Of a stretch of 64,000 nt of DNA, positions 45,261 to 54,319 are shown piece by piece. Under the pieces are notes generated by a model. It was not told the DNA's origin and made no database searches. It saw nothing but the letters and a program-made list of their open reading frames with translations. Source of the DNA: Neobacillus niacini (GTDB lineage Bacteria > Bacillota > Bacilli > Bacillales > Cytobacillaceae); NCBI RefSeq assembly GCF_023715415.1, contig NZ_JAMBOB010000003.1:62001-126000 (forward strand), written 5' to 3'. Positions within the stretch are counted from its first letter, which is position 1. The number at the start of each line of letters is the position of its first letter. The position numbers and the translations under genes were made by a program.

Positions 45261-46211
45261 ATGACTTCAATTAATTCAGTAACTGGGGTAATCGATAGTT
45301 CAGAGCTTGGGTTAACACTCATCCATGAACATTTAGTAATCCGCTCCGAATCAGTCTATGTTCAGTTCCCACACCTTTATAATGAAGAGATAGAATTACA
45401 GAGGGCAATTGAAAAAGTGAATCAAGCGAAAAGCCTTGGAGTGAAAACGATTTGTGACCCAACCATTATGGAATTAGGCAGAGATATTCGATTAATGGAG
45501 AAAGTCTCACTTGAAACTGGTGTACAGGTTATTGCTGGTACTGGTATTTATACGTATCATTATCTACCACCACATTTTAAAAATAGAAGTATCGATTATA
45601 TGGCTGATTTATTTGTAAGGGATATCGAGGTGGGTATCCAAAATACTTCAATTAAAGCTGGTTTTCTTAAATGTGCGACGGATGAACAAGGAATTACACC
45701 AGATGTAGAAAAAGTCATCCGTGCAGTAGCGAGAGCACATCTTAAGACAGGAGCACCTATCATGACTCATTCCCATTCAGCAAGTGGTACAGGTTTAATG
45801 CAGCTTGATATTTTAGAAGAAGAAGGAGTAAATCCTAGTAGCATTCTCATTGGTCATGTAGGAGATACAGATAGTCTTAATTATATCTTTAAGGTATTAG
45901 ATAGAGGGGCTTTTATTGGGATGGATCGTTATGGCATCACAAGGTTAATTGGGCCGGAACGTAGAAATGCAACGGTCATTGACCTTGTTAAAAGAGGTTT
46001 TGCAAATCGAATGTTCCTCTCACAAGATTCCTGCTGTACATTTGATTGGTATGAACCTGATTTTATTGAAAAAGTATATCCAAAATGGAATATGACATAT
46101 ATTCTCGAAGAAATTATACCTGAACTCAAAAAAGCAGGTGTAACAGAGGATCATATTCAGACAATGATGGTGAATAACGCAAGAAGCTGGTTTGAAGGTT
46201 CTACCAAATAA
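45261..46211 (+). CDS. phosphotriesterase-family (amidohydrolase) lactonase-like protein
   Basis: 316 residues. Binuclear metal-site pattern of the PTE family: HEHL near residue 24 (HxH), a Lys in KAGFLKCATDE (bridging carboxylated Lys), THSHSAS and IGHVGDT (metal His), and SQDSC (metal Asp). Many members hydrolyse lactones or carboxylic esters rather than phosphotriesters. In this island ring opening of a lactone intermediate fits. AGGAGGT precedes the ATG, about 50 bases after MmgE/PrpD. The binding-protein gene follows closely. Confidence 0.83.
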   Translation: MTSINSVTGVIDSSELGLTLIHEHLVIRSESVYVQFPHLYNEEIELQRAIEKVNQAKSLGVKTICDPTIMELGRDIRLMEKVSLETGVQVIAGTGIYTYHYLPPHFKNRSIDYMADLFVRDIEVGIQNTSIKAGFLKCATDEQGITPDVEKVIRAVARAHLKTGAPIMTHSHSASGTGLMQLDILEEEGVNPSSILIGHVGDTDSLNYIFKVLDRGAFIGMDRYGITRLIGPERRNATVIDLVKRGFANRMFLSQDSCCTFDWYEPDFIEKVYPKWNMTYILEEIIPELKKAGVTEDHIQTMMVNNARSWFEGSTK

Positions 46212-46242
46212 ATACCAAATTAATTTAATAGGGGGATTTATC

Positions 46243-47334
46243 GTGAGAAATTACAAGAATTCAATGTTAGTAGCATGTTTTATGATTTTTGTTCTAATTT
46301 TGGTGGGCTGTAGTTCTAATACAAAGGAAGTAGATTCATCAAGTGAAGGTGAAAAATCAGGTGAGGAGTCAAAGGAAAAAATTGTTCTAAAGTTTGCAAC
46401 CGCTTTACCAAAAACTCATCCATTCTCAGTAGCTGGTGAACAACCATTCATGGAAAGAGTAACAGAATTAACAGATGGTCAAGTAGAGTGGGATTGGTAT
46501 CCAGCTGAGCAATTAGGAAAAACTGCTGATGCGTTAAGTCTGACAAAGGATGGCGTAACAGATCTTGCTTATTATTCCCCAAATTACACACCAAGTGAAA
46601 TGCCAATAGCTTCAGCATTAATGGGTATGCCAGCATTGTTTGAAACAGCAGATGAAGGCTCATTTGCTTACTATAATGTTAGTCAAAAAAGTCCTATGTT
46701 AGAAACTGATTATCTTAATAATGGAGTAAGACCGGTCTTTAATATGGCTACGCCTACTTATGACATCTTAACTAATGGTAAAGAAGTTAAAGTACCAGGT
46801 GATTTAAAAGGATTTACTATCAGGTCTTCGGGTGGAGTAATTAGTGAAGCTTTAAAGTTTGCTGGTGCAAATCCAGTTCAATTGACAACACCAGATATTT
46901 TTGGTGCATTTGATAAAGGAATGATTGATGGAGTCCACCTATATCCAACAGTTATTAATGCGTTTGGAATGAAAGATTTAATTACCTATACCACTAGAGG
47001 ATTAAACTTTACGGGAGGGGTAGTAGGATTTATTATTAATGAAGAAAAATTCCAAAGCTTACCAAAAAATGTACAGGATGCAATTATCCAAGCTGGGAAA
47101 GAAGTTTCAATAAGTGCTGGTTTGGCGGATGAGCGTGTCAATAATGAATTCTTTGAAGAATGGGCAAAAGAAGGGAAAATTAAAATTTATGAATTAAATG
47201 AAGATGAGAAATCACAATGGGAGAAGGTTTATAAAGAATTTAATGAATCTTGGTTGAAAAAGCAAAACGATGACTTTAAAAAGTCATATGAACAAGTCAT
47301 TGAGGAAGTTGAAAGTTATAGGAAATCAAACTAG
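46243..47334 (+). CDS. dctP: TRAP transporter substrate-binding lipoprotein (DctP)
   Basis: 363 residues. Lipoprotein signal with LVGC lipobox, a Ser/Glu/Lys linker, then a DctP domain: LKFATALPKTHPFSVAGEQ, a GFTIRSSGG segment holding the Arg that normally salt-bridges a carboxylate, and DIFGAFDKGMIDGVHLYP. It captures the ligand outside the cell and passes it to DctQM. GTG at 46243 follows GGGGGAT; no other start has a site. Its separation from dctQM by seven genes is unusual. A strong hairpin follows it, consistent with an abundant, separately tuned binding protein. Confidence 0.9.
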   Translation: MRNYKNSMLVACFMIFVLILVGCSSNTKEVDSSSEGEKSGEESKEKIVLKFATALPKTHPFSVAGEQPFMERVTELTDGQVEWDWYPAEQLGKTADALSLTKDGVTDLAYYSPNYTPSEMPIASALMGMPALFETADEGSFAYYNVSQKSPMLETDYLNNGVRPVFNMATPTYDILTNGKEVKVPGDLKGFTIRSSGGVISEALKFAGANPVQLTTPDIFGAFDKGMIDGVHLYPTVINAFGMKDLITYTTRGLNFTGGVVGFIINEEKFQSLPKNVQDAIIQAGKEVSISAGLADERVNNEFFEEWAKEGKIKIYELNEDEKSQWEKVYKEFNESWLKKQNDDFKKSYEQVIEEVESYRKSN

Positions 47335-47364
47335 TTTTTTATGGAATTAATTATCAAAAAATTC

Positions 47365-47414
47365 ATGGTATTCAGTCTTTCGTTTATGTAGAGAGGCTGA
47401 ATATCATTTGTTTT
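47365..47414 (+). terminator. strong hairpin after dctP
   Basis: ATGGTATTCAGTCTTTC (47365-47381) pairs with GAGAGGCTGAATATCAT (47391-47407), 17 pairs including G-U, followed by TTGTTTT. It may terminate or stabilise the dctP message. Confidence 0.7.
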
Positions 47415-47461
47415 AAAAATAGTAATTAATAGATTGAGTTTAAGAAGGGTAGTGATGATTA

Positions 47462-47833
47462 GTGAAGGAATATTCATCAGAGTGGTTCTCGAAGGGTATC
47501 TCTCTTATTAATGAAGATGAAAATGCACTTAAGTATTTTCAACATATTAATAGTATTTTTCAGTTTAAAGTGGATGGAAGTACTTTTACATTTTATGGGT
47601 TTGATCATAAGGTTCAAAACGTCACTGACAAAAAAGTCTACCATAATGTAGATTTTACCCTCGAAGGAAGTAAAGAAGCATGGCAAAAGCTGCTTAAAGG
47701 TGAAATAGGAATTACACAAGGGTTAAGCCCTCTTTATCAAAAATTATCTCTAACGGGGAGTCCGATATTATTTCAAGCTAATTTATACTTTGTCATTCAC
47801 TTAATAAAACTATTAAACCAGAAGTTATCCTAA
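47462..47833 (+). CDS. small SCP2-like protein
   Basis: 123 residues. The mid-region FQFKVDGSTFTFYGFDHKV and VDFTLEGSKEAWQKLLKGE resembles the sterol carrier protein-2 fold, which holds hydrophobic or acyl-CoA ligands. GTG start at 47462 has only a weak AAGGG site at long distance. The alpha/beta hydrolase gene begins 14 bases after its stop. Identification is tentative. Confidence 0.55.
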   Translation: MKEYSSEWFSKGISLINEDENALKYFQHINSIFQFKVDGSTFTFYGFDHKVQNVTDKKVYHNVDFTLEGSKEAWQKLLKGEIGITQGLSPLYQKLSLTGSPILFQANLYFVIHLIKLLNQKLS

Positions 47834-47847
47834 AAGGAGGGATCTGA

Positions 47848-48660
47848 ATGAGTATTATCGGCAAATATATTTATGTGAACAACGTTAAAACTTATTATGA
47901 AGAATTAGGTGATAAGCAAAAACAAGCTATAGTTTGTATACATACTGCAGGTCGCGATAATAGGCAATGGCATGATTTAATGGAAAAGCTGGCAGGTAAA
48001 TACTATCTAGTAGCACTTGACATGCCAGGTCATTCAAAGTCATGGCCATTACCAGATAACACATGCATTGATAACGCAGATGATTTTAGTCATTTTATAT
48101 GGTCCTTTATAGAAAGGTTGGAAATTAATAATCCTATCATTATTGGCTGTTCTATGGGTGGTAATATTACCTTCCAACTTGCAGCTGATTATCCAGATCA
48201 AATAAAGTCCATCATTGCCTTGCAGGGTGCTGATTACACTCCCACTATTTCTCAACAATCATTGGATATGATTACGCATCCTTACGTCAATTATCCTTTC
48301 AGTAATATTGATTTCAGTGAAACATTAATCGGGAGCAATTGTACTAAAAAAAATAAAGATTTTCTCATGTATACAGTTTTTCAATTTCAACCATTTGCGA
48401 ACAAAGGTGATTTAACCGCCTACACAAATTATGACGTGCGTGAAAAAATGAAAAACATTACATGCCCAGTTTTAATGGTAAGAGGAAAAGATGATTGGAT
48501 CGTACCCTCAAAAACTGTAAATGAAACATTTAGTAGATTGGTAAACAGTAGAAAGAAAAAGTTAATGGAAGTAGAAGGACTTGGGCATTTTCCGCATGTG
48601 GAAGATCCAGAGTTAGTAGCGGAATTGATCAATGGTTTTTTCGAAGAGTTTAATCTTTAA
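47848..48660 (+). CDS. alpha/beta-hydrolase
   Basis: 270 residues. Nucleophile elbow GCSMGG, the VCIHTAGRDNRQW oxyanion-region motif (replacing HGxG), an Asp in VRGKDDWIVP and a His in GLGHFPHVE complete the triad. Similar to hydrolases opening C-C bonds or lactones in aromatic or cyclic-acid degradation. AAAGGAGG precedes the ATG. The Dabb gene follows 28 bases on. Confidence 0.82.
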   Translation: MSIIGKYIYVNNVKTYYEELGDKQKQAIVCIHTAGRDNRQWHDLMEKLAGKYYLVALDMPGHSKSWPLPDNTCIDNADDFSHFIWSFIERLEINNPIIIGCSMGGNITFQLAADYPDQIKSIIALQGADYTPTISQQSLDMITHPYVNYPFSNIDFSETLIGSNCTKKNKDFLMYTVFQFQPFANKGDLTAYTNYDVREKMKNITCPVLMVRGKDDWIVPSKTVNETFSRLVNSRKKKLMEVEGLGHFPHVEDPELVAELINGFFEEFNL

Positions 48661-48688
48661 TAATAGAAAATTACTAGGAGGCAAGAGT

Positions 48689-48982
48689 ATGATTCAGCAT
48701 ATCGTTTTGTTTAAGTTAAAAGAAAATTTATCTAATGATGTGGTAGAAAATACGATTCAAAAGTTAAGAGACCTTGAACATATTGTAAGTGGGATTCGAA
48801 ATTTTAGTGTAGGCATTGATTATACTGGGAAATCCAAAGGCTACACGATTGGGTTATCCGGTATCTATGAGAGTAAGGAACATCTTCAGGAGTATTATGT
48901 GCACCCTCAGCATTTACAGTTAGTAAAGGAATTAAAGGATGGAATTGCAGAAGACTGGATTGCTAACGACTATGAACTCTAA
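48689..48982 (+). CDS. Dabb (stress-responsive alpha/beta barrel) protein
   Basis: 97 residues with the Dabb start MIQHIVLFKLKE and YYVHPQHLQLVKEL near the C-terminus, a dimeric ferredoxin-like barrel. Known members include cyclases acting on polyketides and proteins of unknown role in catabolic islands. AGGAGG precedes the ATG at 48689. It may act on the ring intermediate handled by the neighbouring hydrolases; inference only. Confidence 0.8.
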   Translation: MIQHIVLFKLKENLSNDVVENTIQKLRDLEHIVSGIRNFSVGIDYTGKSKGYTIGLSGIYESKEHLQEYYVHPQHLQLVKELKDGIAEDWIANDYEL

Positions 48983-49042
48983 TTGAAACATAAGTATTAA
49001 GCGTCGTAAGACTCTATAAAAATAGTAAGGGGATGTGGTTTT

Positions 49043-49936
49043 ATGGCGAAAAATTATACAGTAGAAAAAGGGGAAAAGTGGAAGATAGGAGATATAACGA
49101 TTGAATCGATTTTAGAACAGGAAGTAATTTACACGGATGAAGTTAGAAAGAAAGTTTTTCCTAATGCAATACTTCGCCGAGAAGAACTTGCATGGATGAT
49201 TCCTGACTTTGCTACTGAAGAGTTAAACTTAAAATTTGTAGTCCAGTCTTACTTAATAAAATGTAATGGAAAAAACATACTTATTGATACCGGAAAAAAT
49301 GTCCCCGGTCCTTTTGAGGATAATTTACGTGCTGCCGGATGTGGAGTAGAAGATATCGATTATGTATTATTTACTCACCTACACCTTGATCATGTTGCTA
49401 GAAACACGAAAATGAGTATTAATGGAACATTAGTACCTACTTTTCCAAATGCAAGGTACTTGTTTGGAAGAGAGCAGTATCAACATTATAAGGAACTTTA
49501 TGAGAATCCTGGAAAGAGATCGATTGATCCAATAGCCGACCAACAGATTTGGCCATATTTGCTTCATATGTTGTCTCTTGTCGAAATGGATAAAGTTGAT
49601 TTTATAGATGATGATTACAGGCTTTTTGATCAAATAAGTGTCTACCCCGTACCAGGGCACAGTGTTGGCCAATATGCAATAGTAATAGAATCAAAAGGTG
49701 ATTCGGCGTTTATCGGTGGAGATGTAGCACATGGACCACTTCAAATGGTGCACACAGAGGTAGCAGCTTCCTTTGATATTGATCCTGTTCTTTCCTCTAA
49801 AACAAGAGAACATGTTTTCAGTAAATTAGCAGGAACAGACACATTATATCTAGGAATGCACTTTGCAGGTGATCATGGTGGATTTATTGTAAAGGCGGAC
49901 CAGGGGTATAAGCTAGTACAAGAATTTATCGATTAA
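49043..49936 (+). CDS. MBL-fold hydrolase (AHL-lactonase-like group)
   Basis: 297 residues. Metal motif HLHLDH (HxHxDH), PGHSVGQYA, GGDVAHGP and a conserved late His in GMHFAGDHGG; the overall layout is that of the lactonase-like MBL group rather than the LACTB2 type at 40727. It probably opens a lactone or ester in the pathway. AAGGGGAT precedes the ATG. The truncated flavin-reductase relic follows. Confidence 0.82.
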   Translation: MAKNYTVEKGEKWKIGDITIESILEQEVIYTDEVRKKVFPNAILRREELAWMIPDFATEELNLKFVVQSYLIKCNGKNILIDTGKNVPGPFEDNLRAAGCGVEDIDYVLFTHLHLDHVARNTKMSINGTLVPTFPNARYLFGREQYQHYKELYENPGKRSIDPIADQQIWPYLLHMLSLVEMDKVDFIDDDYRLFDQISVYPVPGHSVGQYAIVIESKGDSAFIGGDVAHGPLQMVHTEVAASFDIDPVLSSKTREHVFSKLAGTDTLYLGMHFAGDHGGFIVKADQGYKLVQEFID

Positions 49937-49983
49937 TAAATGTCAAAAGAAAATCTCCTAGGATAATTCTAGTAGGAGGAAAT

Positions 49984-50224
49984 ATGAAAAAAATCGAACC
50001 GGATAAGTTATCTATGGTAGAAAATTATAAAATGTTAATTGGTTCAATTTTGCCCCGACCGATTGCGTTGGTTTCAACATTTGGTTCTGCAGGGAGTAAT
50101 GTTGCACCTTTTAGTTTCTTTACATCAGTCTCTATTATTCCCCCGATTTGGCAGAATGAGCGGCGATAACTATATAAAAGGCGATAAATTATTTGCATTA
50201 AAAAGGAAGAAATTTGAAATTTGA
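49984..50224 (+). pseudogene. flavin-reductase-like gene with internal deletion
   Basis: ATG at 49984 with GTAGGAGG upstream opens a frame similar to the N-terminus of FMN-binding flavin reductases (IGSILPRPIALVSTFG, VAPFSFFTSVS) but stops at 50169 after 61 residues, where about 180-200 are expected. A different frame from about 50163 to 50224 (GDNYIKGDKLFALKRKKFEI) resembles the C-terminal tail of the same family. The middle is missing, so the gene has lost most of its coding sequence and is out of frame. Confidence 0.65.
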
Positions 50225-50302
50225 AAAAGGAGAAGAATTTCATTTAGCTAATTGCCTCATTTTACTCTAAATGAAACTCTCCTTCCCTAAGGAGTGATAT
50301 AT

Positions 50303-51907
50303 ATGACGACAAGACCGTGGCATTTTTATTATGAAAATGGAGTACCTCACGAGTTAGACTTGCCCCTCTTATCCCTTTACGATTTACTAGAAACTGCAAC
50401 AAATGCTTATCCTTCTAATATCGCATTAGTAGATAAAGATAAACAACTAACTTATGAAGAATTAAAGAATTCCGTTGATTTCTTTGCTGGGGCATTACAT
50501 TACCGTTCGTTTAACAAAGGTGATCGTGTCGCTTTAATGCTCCCAAATTGCATTGAATATATTATAGCTTTTTATGCTGTACAACGTTTGGGTGGAATAG
50601 TAGTTCAAGTTAATCCACAGTATAAATCCTTTGAACTTGAACATATTTTAGCTGACGCAAATCCTAAATGGTTTATTCATAATAAGGATCAAAAGGAAAA
50701 GCTAGATAAAATAAACGGTACTGAACGGTTAAACCTTATTGTTGTTGATGATGAACGTGAGAATAGTATGCAAACTTACATAAATGAGAGAAGAGGTGAA
50801 CTGCCAGCACTTTCGATTAATCCAATGAAAGATATAGCAATCCTACAATACACAGGTGGTACAACGGGTAAATCTAAAGGGGTAATGCTTTCTCATTTTA
50901 ACATTGTGGGAAATATACACCAATCTTTAGCCTTTTTTTCAGACAATATTAAAAAGTCGGAAGAATGTTTTCTAGGTATTGCTCCCATGACACATGCATT
51001 AGCGGTTGTAAACATGAATTTCAGTATTTTATTGGCTGCTAAACATGTGATTTTGGAGAAGTTTGATAAAACGAAAGTACTAGAAGCTATCAGGTTATAC
51101 AGACCAACAATGTTCTTTGGTACTCCAACAATGTATATTGGTATTCTTCATCATCCTGACTTGAAAGAGGGAGACCTCAGCAGTCTTAAAATTTGTGCAA
51201 GTGGATCTGCCCCAATGCCAGTAGAAGTGATAAAAGAGCTTGAGATAAAAGCCGGTGCTAAAATTACAGAAGGATATGGTTTATCAGAAGCAACGAATGC
51301 TACACACCGGACACCAGTTGGGGGACTTAGAAAAGTTGGTAGTATTGGTGTTCCAATTCCAAATACAGATGCTAAAATTGTTGATTTGGCGACAGGTAAC
51401 ACAGAGATGCCTGTTGGGCAGCCGGGCGAGTTGATTATTAACGGACCACAGGTAATGCAGGGATATTTGAACAATTCAGAAGAGACACATAATGTATTAC
51501 GGAATGGCTGGTTATACACTGGTGATATTGCTGTACAAGATGAGGACGGATATTTCTATATTGTTGGTCGCAAAAAAGATATGATTGTATCCGGTGGATT
51601 TAATATTTATCCATCAGAAGTTGAAGAGGTTCTTTATCAGCATCCTGCCGTAATGGAGGCAGTCGTTTTTGGTGTTCCTGATTCTTATTTAGGAGAAAAG
51701 GTTAAAGCGGTTGTAGTACTAAATAACCTAAGTCGTAAAACAACTGTTGAGGAGCTATTAGAATTTTGCAATGACAAATTGGCAAGATATAAAGTTCCTA
51801 GGTTAATGGAATTTAGAGAGTCTCTTCCCAAGACTTATGTTGGAAAAATACTTAGACGTACCTTAAAAGAAGAATATATGAAAGAGGTACAACAAGAAAA
51901 TCGCTAA
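50303..51907 (+). CDS. AMP-dependent acyl-CoA synthetase
   Basis: 534 residues, usual length. AMP-binding signature LQYTGGTTGKSKGVMLSH, ISEGYGLSEATNAT-type motif, GWLYTGDIAVQDEDGYFYIVGRKKDMI hinge, and the catalytic Lys in YVGKILRR. It would activate the imported acid to its CoA thioester. AAGGAGTG precedes the ATG at 50303; an upstream GTG overlaps that site. It ends the middle unit; P3 starts about 290 bases later. Confidence 0.88.
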   Translation: MTTRPWHFYYENGVPHELDLPLLSLYDLLETATNAYPSNIALVDKDKQLTYEELKNSVDFFAGALHYRSFNKGDRVALMLPNCIEYIIAFYAVQRLGGIVVQVNPQYKSFELEHILADANPKWFIHNKDQKEKLDKINGTERLNLIVVDDERENSMQTYINERRGELPALSINPMKDIAILQYTGGTTGKSKGVMLSHFNIVGNIHQSLAFFSDNIKKSEECFLGIAPMTHALAVVNMNFSILLAAKHVILEKFDKTKVLEAIRLYRPTMFFGTPTMYIGILHHPDLKEGDLSSLKICASGSAPMPVEVIKELEIKAGAKITEGYGLSEATNATHRTPVGGLRKVGSIGVPIPNTDAKIVDLATGNTEMPVGQPGELIINGPQVMQGYLNNSEETHNVLRNGWLYTGDIAVQDEDGYFYIVGRKKDMIVSGGFNIYPSEVEEVLYQHPAVMEAVVFGVPDSYLGEKVKAVVVLNNLSRKTTVEELLEFCNDKLARYKVPRLMEFRESLPKTYVGKILRRTLKEEYMKEVQQENR

Positions 51908-52279
51908 ATATTTCCAGAAAGTTTTTGCTGTCTAGATTTCCCCTTCGATGAAAAAATAGAATATTTTGAGCCACTGTGTGGCGGGTATTAAAGTCTGAGT
52001 GCAACTTGTGTTCCTGTCTTATTTATCCGCTTTCAGCGACTCTTTTTTTTGTTGAAATGAACTTTAACTTAACTCTTTTCATTCCGTAAATACACCTGCC
52101 TATTAGTTAATATTTGTAAAATCAAACTTATTTGTGGTTAACATGTTTTACTTTTACACAGTAGACATTTAAAAATTCTAAATATTCTTTTTTTAATTGA
52201 CAAAAAACTTTTTTATATATAAAATTATTATAATGAAACAAATTGATAATGTACCTTTATAGGGAAGTGGTTGGTTTGT
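51908..52279. other. 372-base gap before the P3 unit
   Basis: No gene, repeat or convincing terminator was seen. A T-run (TTTTTTTT) near 52044 follows only a weak stem. The right half is very AT-rich and carries promoter P3. Confidence 0.5.
52197..52225 (+). promoter_or_regulatory. promoter P3 of the catabolic island
   Basis: TTGACA at 52197-52202, 17-base spacer (AAAAACTTTTTTATATA), TAAAAT at 52220-52225. Same boxes and spacing as P1 and P2. Drives the SDR, acyl-CoA dehydrogenase, crotonase, and probably the MFS and CaiB genes. Confidence 0.72.
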
Positions 52280-53032
52280 ATGAACATAGAAAATAGAGTA
52301 GCTATCATTACTGGTTCAGGAAGTGGGATTGGAAAAGGGATTGCAGAAAAGCTTGCAGAGAATCGAGCAATAGTAATAATCAATGATATTGATAAGGAAA
52401 AGGCTGAAATGGCTGCAAATGAATTACAGGCTAAAGGCTATAAAGCTTATCCGGAGGTTGCCGATATAACGAGTTCAGAACAAATTAATAGAATGATTGC
52501 AAACGTAGTGAATAAATTTGGCAGGATAGATGTCCTTGTTAATAATTCTGGCATTGTTAAAAACAATCTAATATTAAAAATGCCTGAAGAAGATTTTGAT
52601 GAGGTTATCAATGTTAATTTAAAAGGAGCTTGGCTTATTTCAAAGGCCGTTCTAAAACACATGAGGGAGAAAATGTTTGGCCGAATCGTAAATATTTCTT
52701 CTCGTGCGTGGCTTGGTGAGGTTGCGGTGAGCAATTATGCAGCTTCTAAAGGTGGATTAGTAAGTTTAACACGAGCTTTGGCCATAGAGTTTGCTAGATA
52801 TGGTGTAACAGTGAATTGTATTGCTCCGGGGTTAATCAATACTCCTCTTATACAAAAACAAAGTGAAGAAGTGAAAAAGCATCTCCTAAATGGGCAGTTA
52901 ACTCCAAGAATTGGAACCCCAGAGGATATTGGTAATACCGTTCTCTTTTTTGCATCAGAAGAATCTAGTTACATAACTGGACAGGTATTGCATGTTGATG
53001 GAGGAAAGAGTCTGGGAGCCAGAAATATTTAA
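52280..53032 (+). CDS. short-chain dehydrogenase/reductase 3 (FabG-like)
   Basis: 250 residues: ITGSGSGIGKGIAEKL, NNSG in place of NNAG, NISSRAW with the catalytic Ser, YAASK (YxxxK) and CIAPGLINTPL. It resembles FabG-type 3-oxoacyl reductases and could act as 3-hydroxyacyl-CoA dehydrogenase in the beta-oxidation steps here. Upstream GGGAAG is a moderate site for the ATG at 52280. First gene after P3. Confidence 0.85.
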   Translation: MNIENRVAIITGSGSGIGKGIAEKLAENRAIVIINDIDKEKAEMAANELQAKGYKAYPEVADITSSEQINRMIANVVNKFGRIDVLVNNSGIVKNNLILKMPEEDFDEVINVNLKGAWLISKAVLKHMREKMFGRIVNISSRAWLGEVAVSNYAASKGGLVSLTRALAIEFARYGVTVNCIAPGLINTPLIQKQSEEVKKHLLNGQLTPRIGTPEDIGNTVLFFASEESSYITGQVLHVDGGKSLGARNI

Positions 53033-53068
53033 AAACTTAATATTACAAAGAATGCAGGAGGGGAAAAT

Positions 53069-54238
53069 ATGAGATACGTAGATTACCATAATGCTGATAG
53101 ACCGTTCTTTACGGATGACCATTTAATATTTCGTGAAACACTACAAAAGTTTCTAGAAAAAGATGCAGTACCTAATTATGAGAAGTGGGAAGAAGAACAA
53201 AGTATTCCCCGAAGTTTTTGGAGGAAAATGGGTGAGTACGGCTTTCTTTGCTCTTATGTAGAGGAAAAGTATGGGGGCATTAACGGTGACTTTGGTTTTT
53301 CAATCGTTCTCCATGAAGAATTGGCTCGAGTGGGTGCAGGATTATTTGGGATTGGTACTCATTGTAATGTTATTGTACCGTATATACACAAAATAGCTTC
53401 AGAGCAGCAAAAAAGTGAATATTTGCCTAAATGTGTATCAGGAGAAATTATCACAGCGATTGCTATGACCGAACCAGGTGCAGGTTCAGATTTAGCAAGT
53501 ATAAAAACGACTGCCGTTCGAGATGGCGATGATTATATTATTAATGGACAAAAAACCTTTATTTCTAATGGTATTTATGCGGACTTAATTATTGTAGCTT
53601 GTAAAACAGATACGGAGGTCAGGCCAGGTCATAAAGGAATTAGTTTATTCTTTGTTGAAAGCGCTACCGAGGGATTCTCTAGGGGTAGGAAATTAAAAAA
53701 AATAGGGATTCATAGCCAAGATACGGCTGAAATGTATTTTGATAATGTAAGGGTGCCAGCAAAGAATATGTTGGGCGAGGAAGGAAAAGGTTTCTACTAT
53801 TTAATGGAAAAGCTCCAACAAGAAAGGCTATTATGTTCTGTTGGTGCGCAAGTCGCTGCAGAGGATATGCTGAAATTAACAATTGATTATGTTAAGGAAA
53901 GGGAAGTTTTTGGTAAGCCAGTTAGCAAATTCCAAAATACACAGTTTAAAATTGCAGAGATGGCAACCCAAATTCAAATAGGGCGTCAATATTTAGATAA
54001 TTTAATCATTAAACATATTCAAGAACAAGATATTGTCACTGAAGTATCGATGGGTAAATGGTGGATTACAGATATGGCGAAAAGGGTAGCTTCCGAATGC
54101 ATTCAACTTCACGGTGGTTATGGGTATATGGAAGAATATAAAATTGCTCGTCGTTATCGAGATATTCCCGTGTTTTCCATTTTTGCAGGAACCAATGAAA
54201 TTATGAAAGTAATTATCGCAAAGAATCTTGGCCTATAG
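53069..54238 (+). CDS. acyl-CoA dehydrogenase
   Basis: 389 residues, standard length. ITAIAMTEPGAGSDLASIKT (FAD/substrate signature) and QLHGGYGYMEEY near the C-terminus. The usual catalytic Glu position before GT in the last helix is Ala here (FAGTNEIM). A Glu in LQQERLL (E252) lies where isovaleryl-CoA and long-chain dehydrogenases place their base, which fits branched acyl substrates. AGGAGGGG precedes the ATG. Between SDR 3 and the crotonase, consistent with one unit. Confidence 0.88.
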   Translation: MRYVDYHNADRPFFTDDHLIFRETLQKFLEKDAVPNYEKWEEEQSIPRSFWRKMGEYGFLCSYVEEKYGGINGDFGFSIVLHEELARVGAGLFGIGTHCNVIVPYIHKIASEQQKSEYLPKCVSGEIITAIAMTEPGAGSDLASIKTTAVRDGDDYIINGQKTFISNGIYADLIIVACKTDTEVRPGHKGISLFFVESATEGFSRGRKLKKIGIHSQDTAEMYFDNVRVPAKNMLGEEGKGFYYLMEKLQQERLLCSVGAQVAAEDMLKLTIDYVKEREVFGKPVSKFQNTQFKIAEMATQIQIGRQYLDNLIIKHIQEQDIVTEVSMGKWWITDMAKRVASECIQLHGGYGYMEEYKIARRYRDIPVFSIFAGTNEIMKVIIAKNLGL

Positions 54239-54319
54239 TCCTTTCAGACAGTTTAAAAAACATAATAAGATAAATTTAGGTGATGTAAATTTAATAGAAT
54301 AAAGGAGGTTCATCATAAA

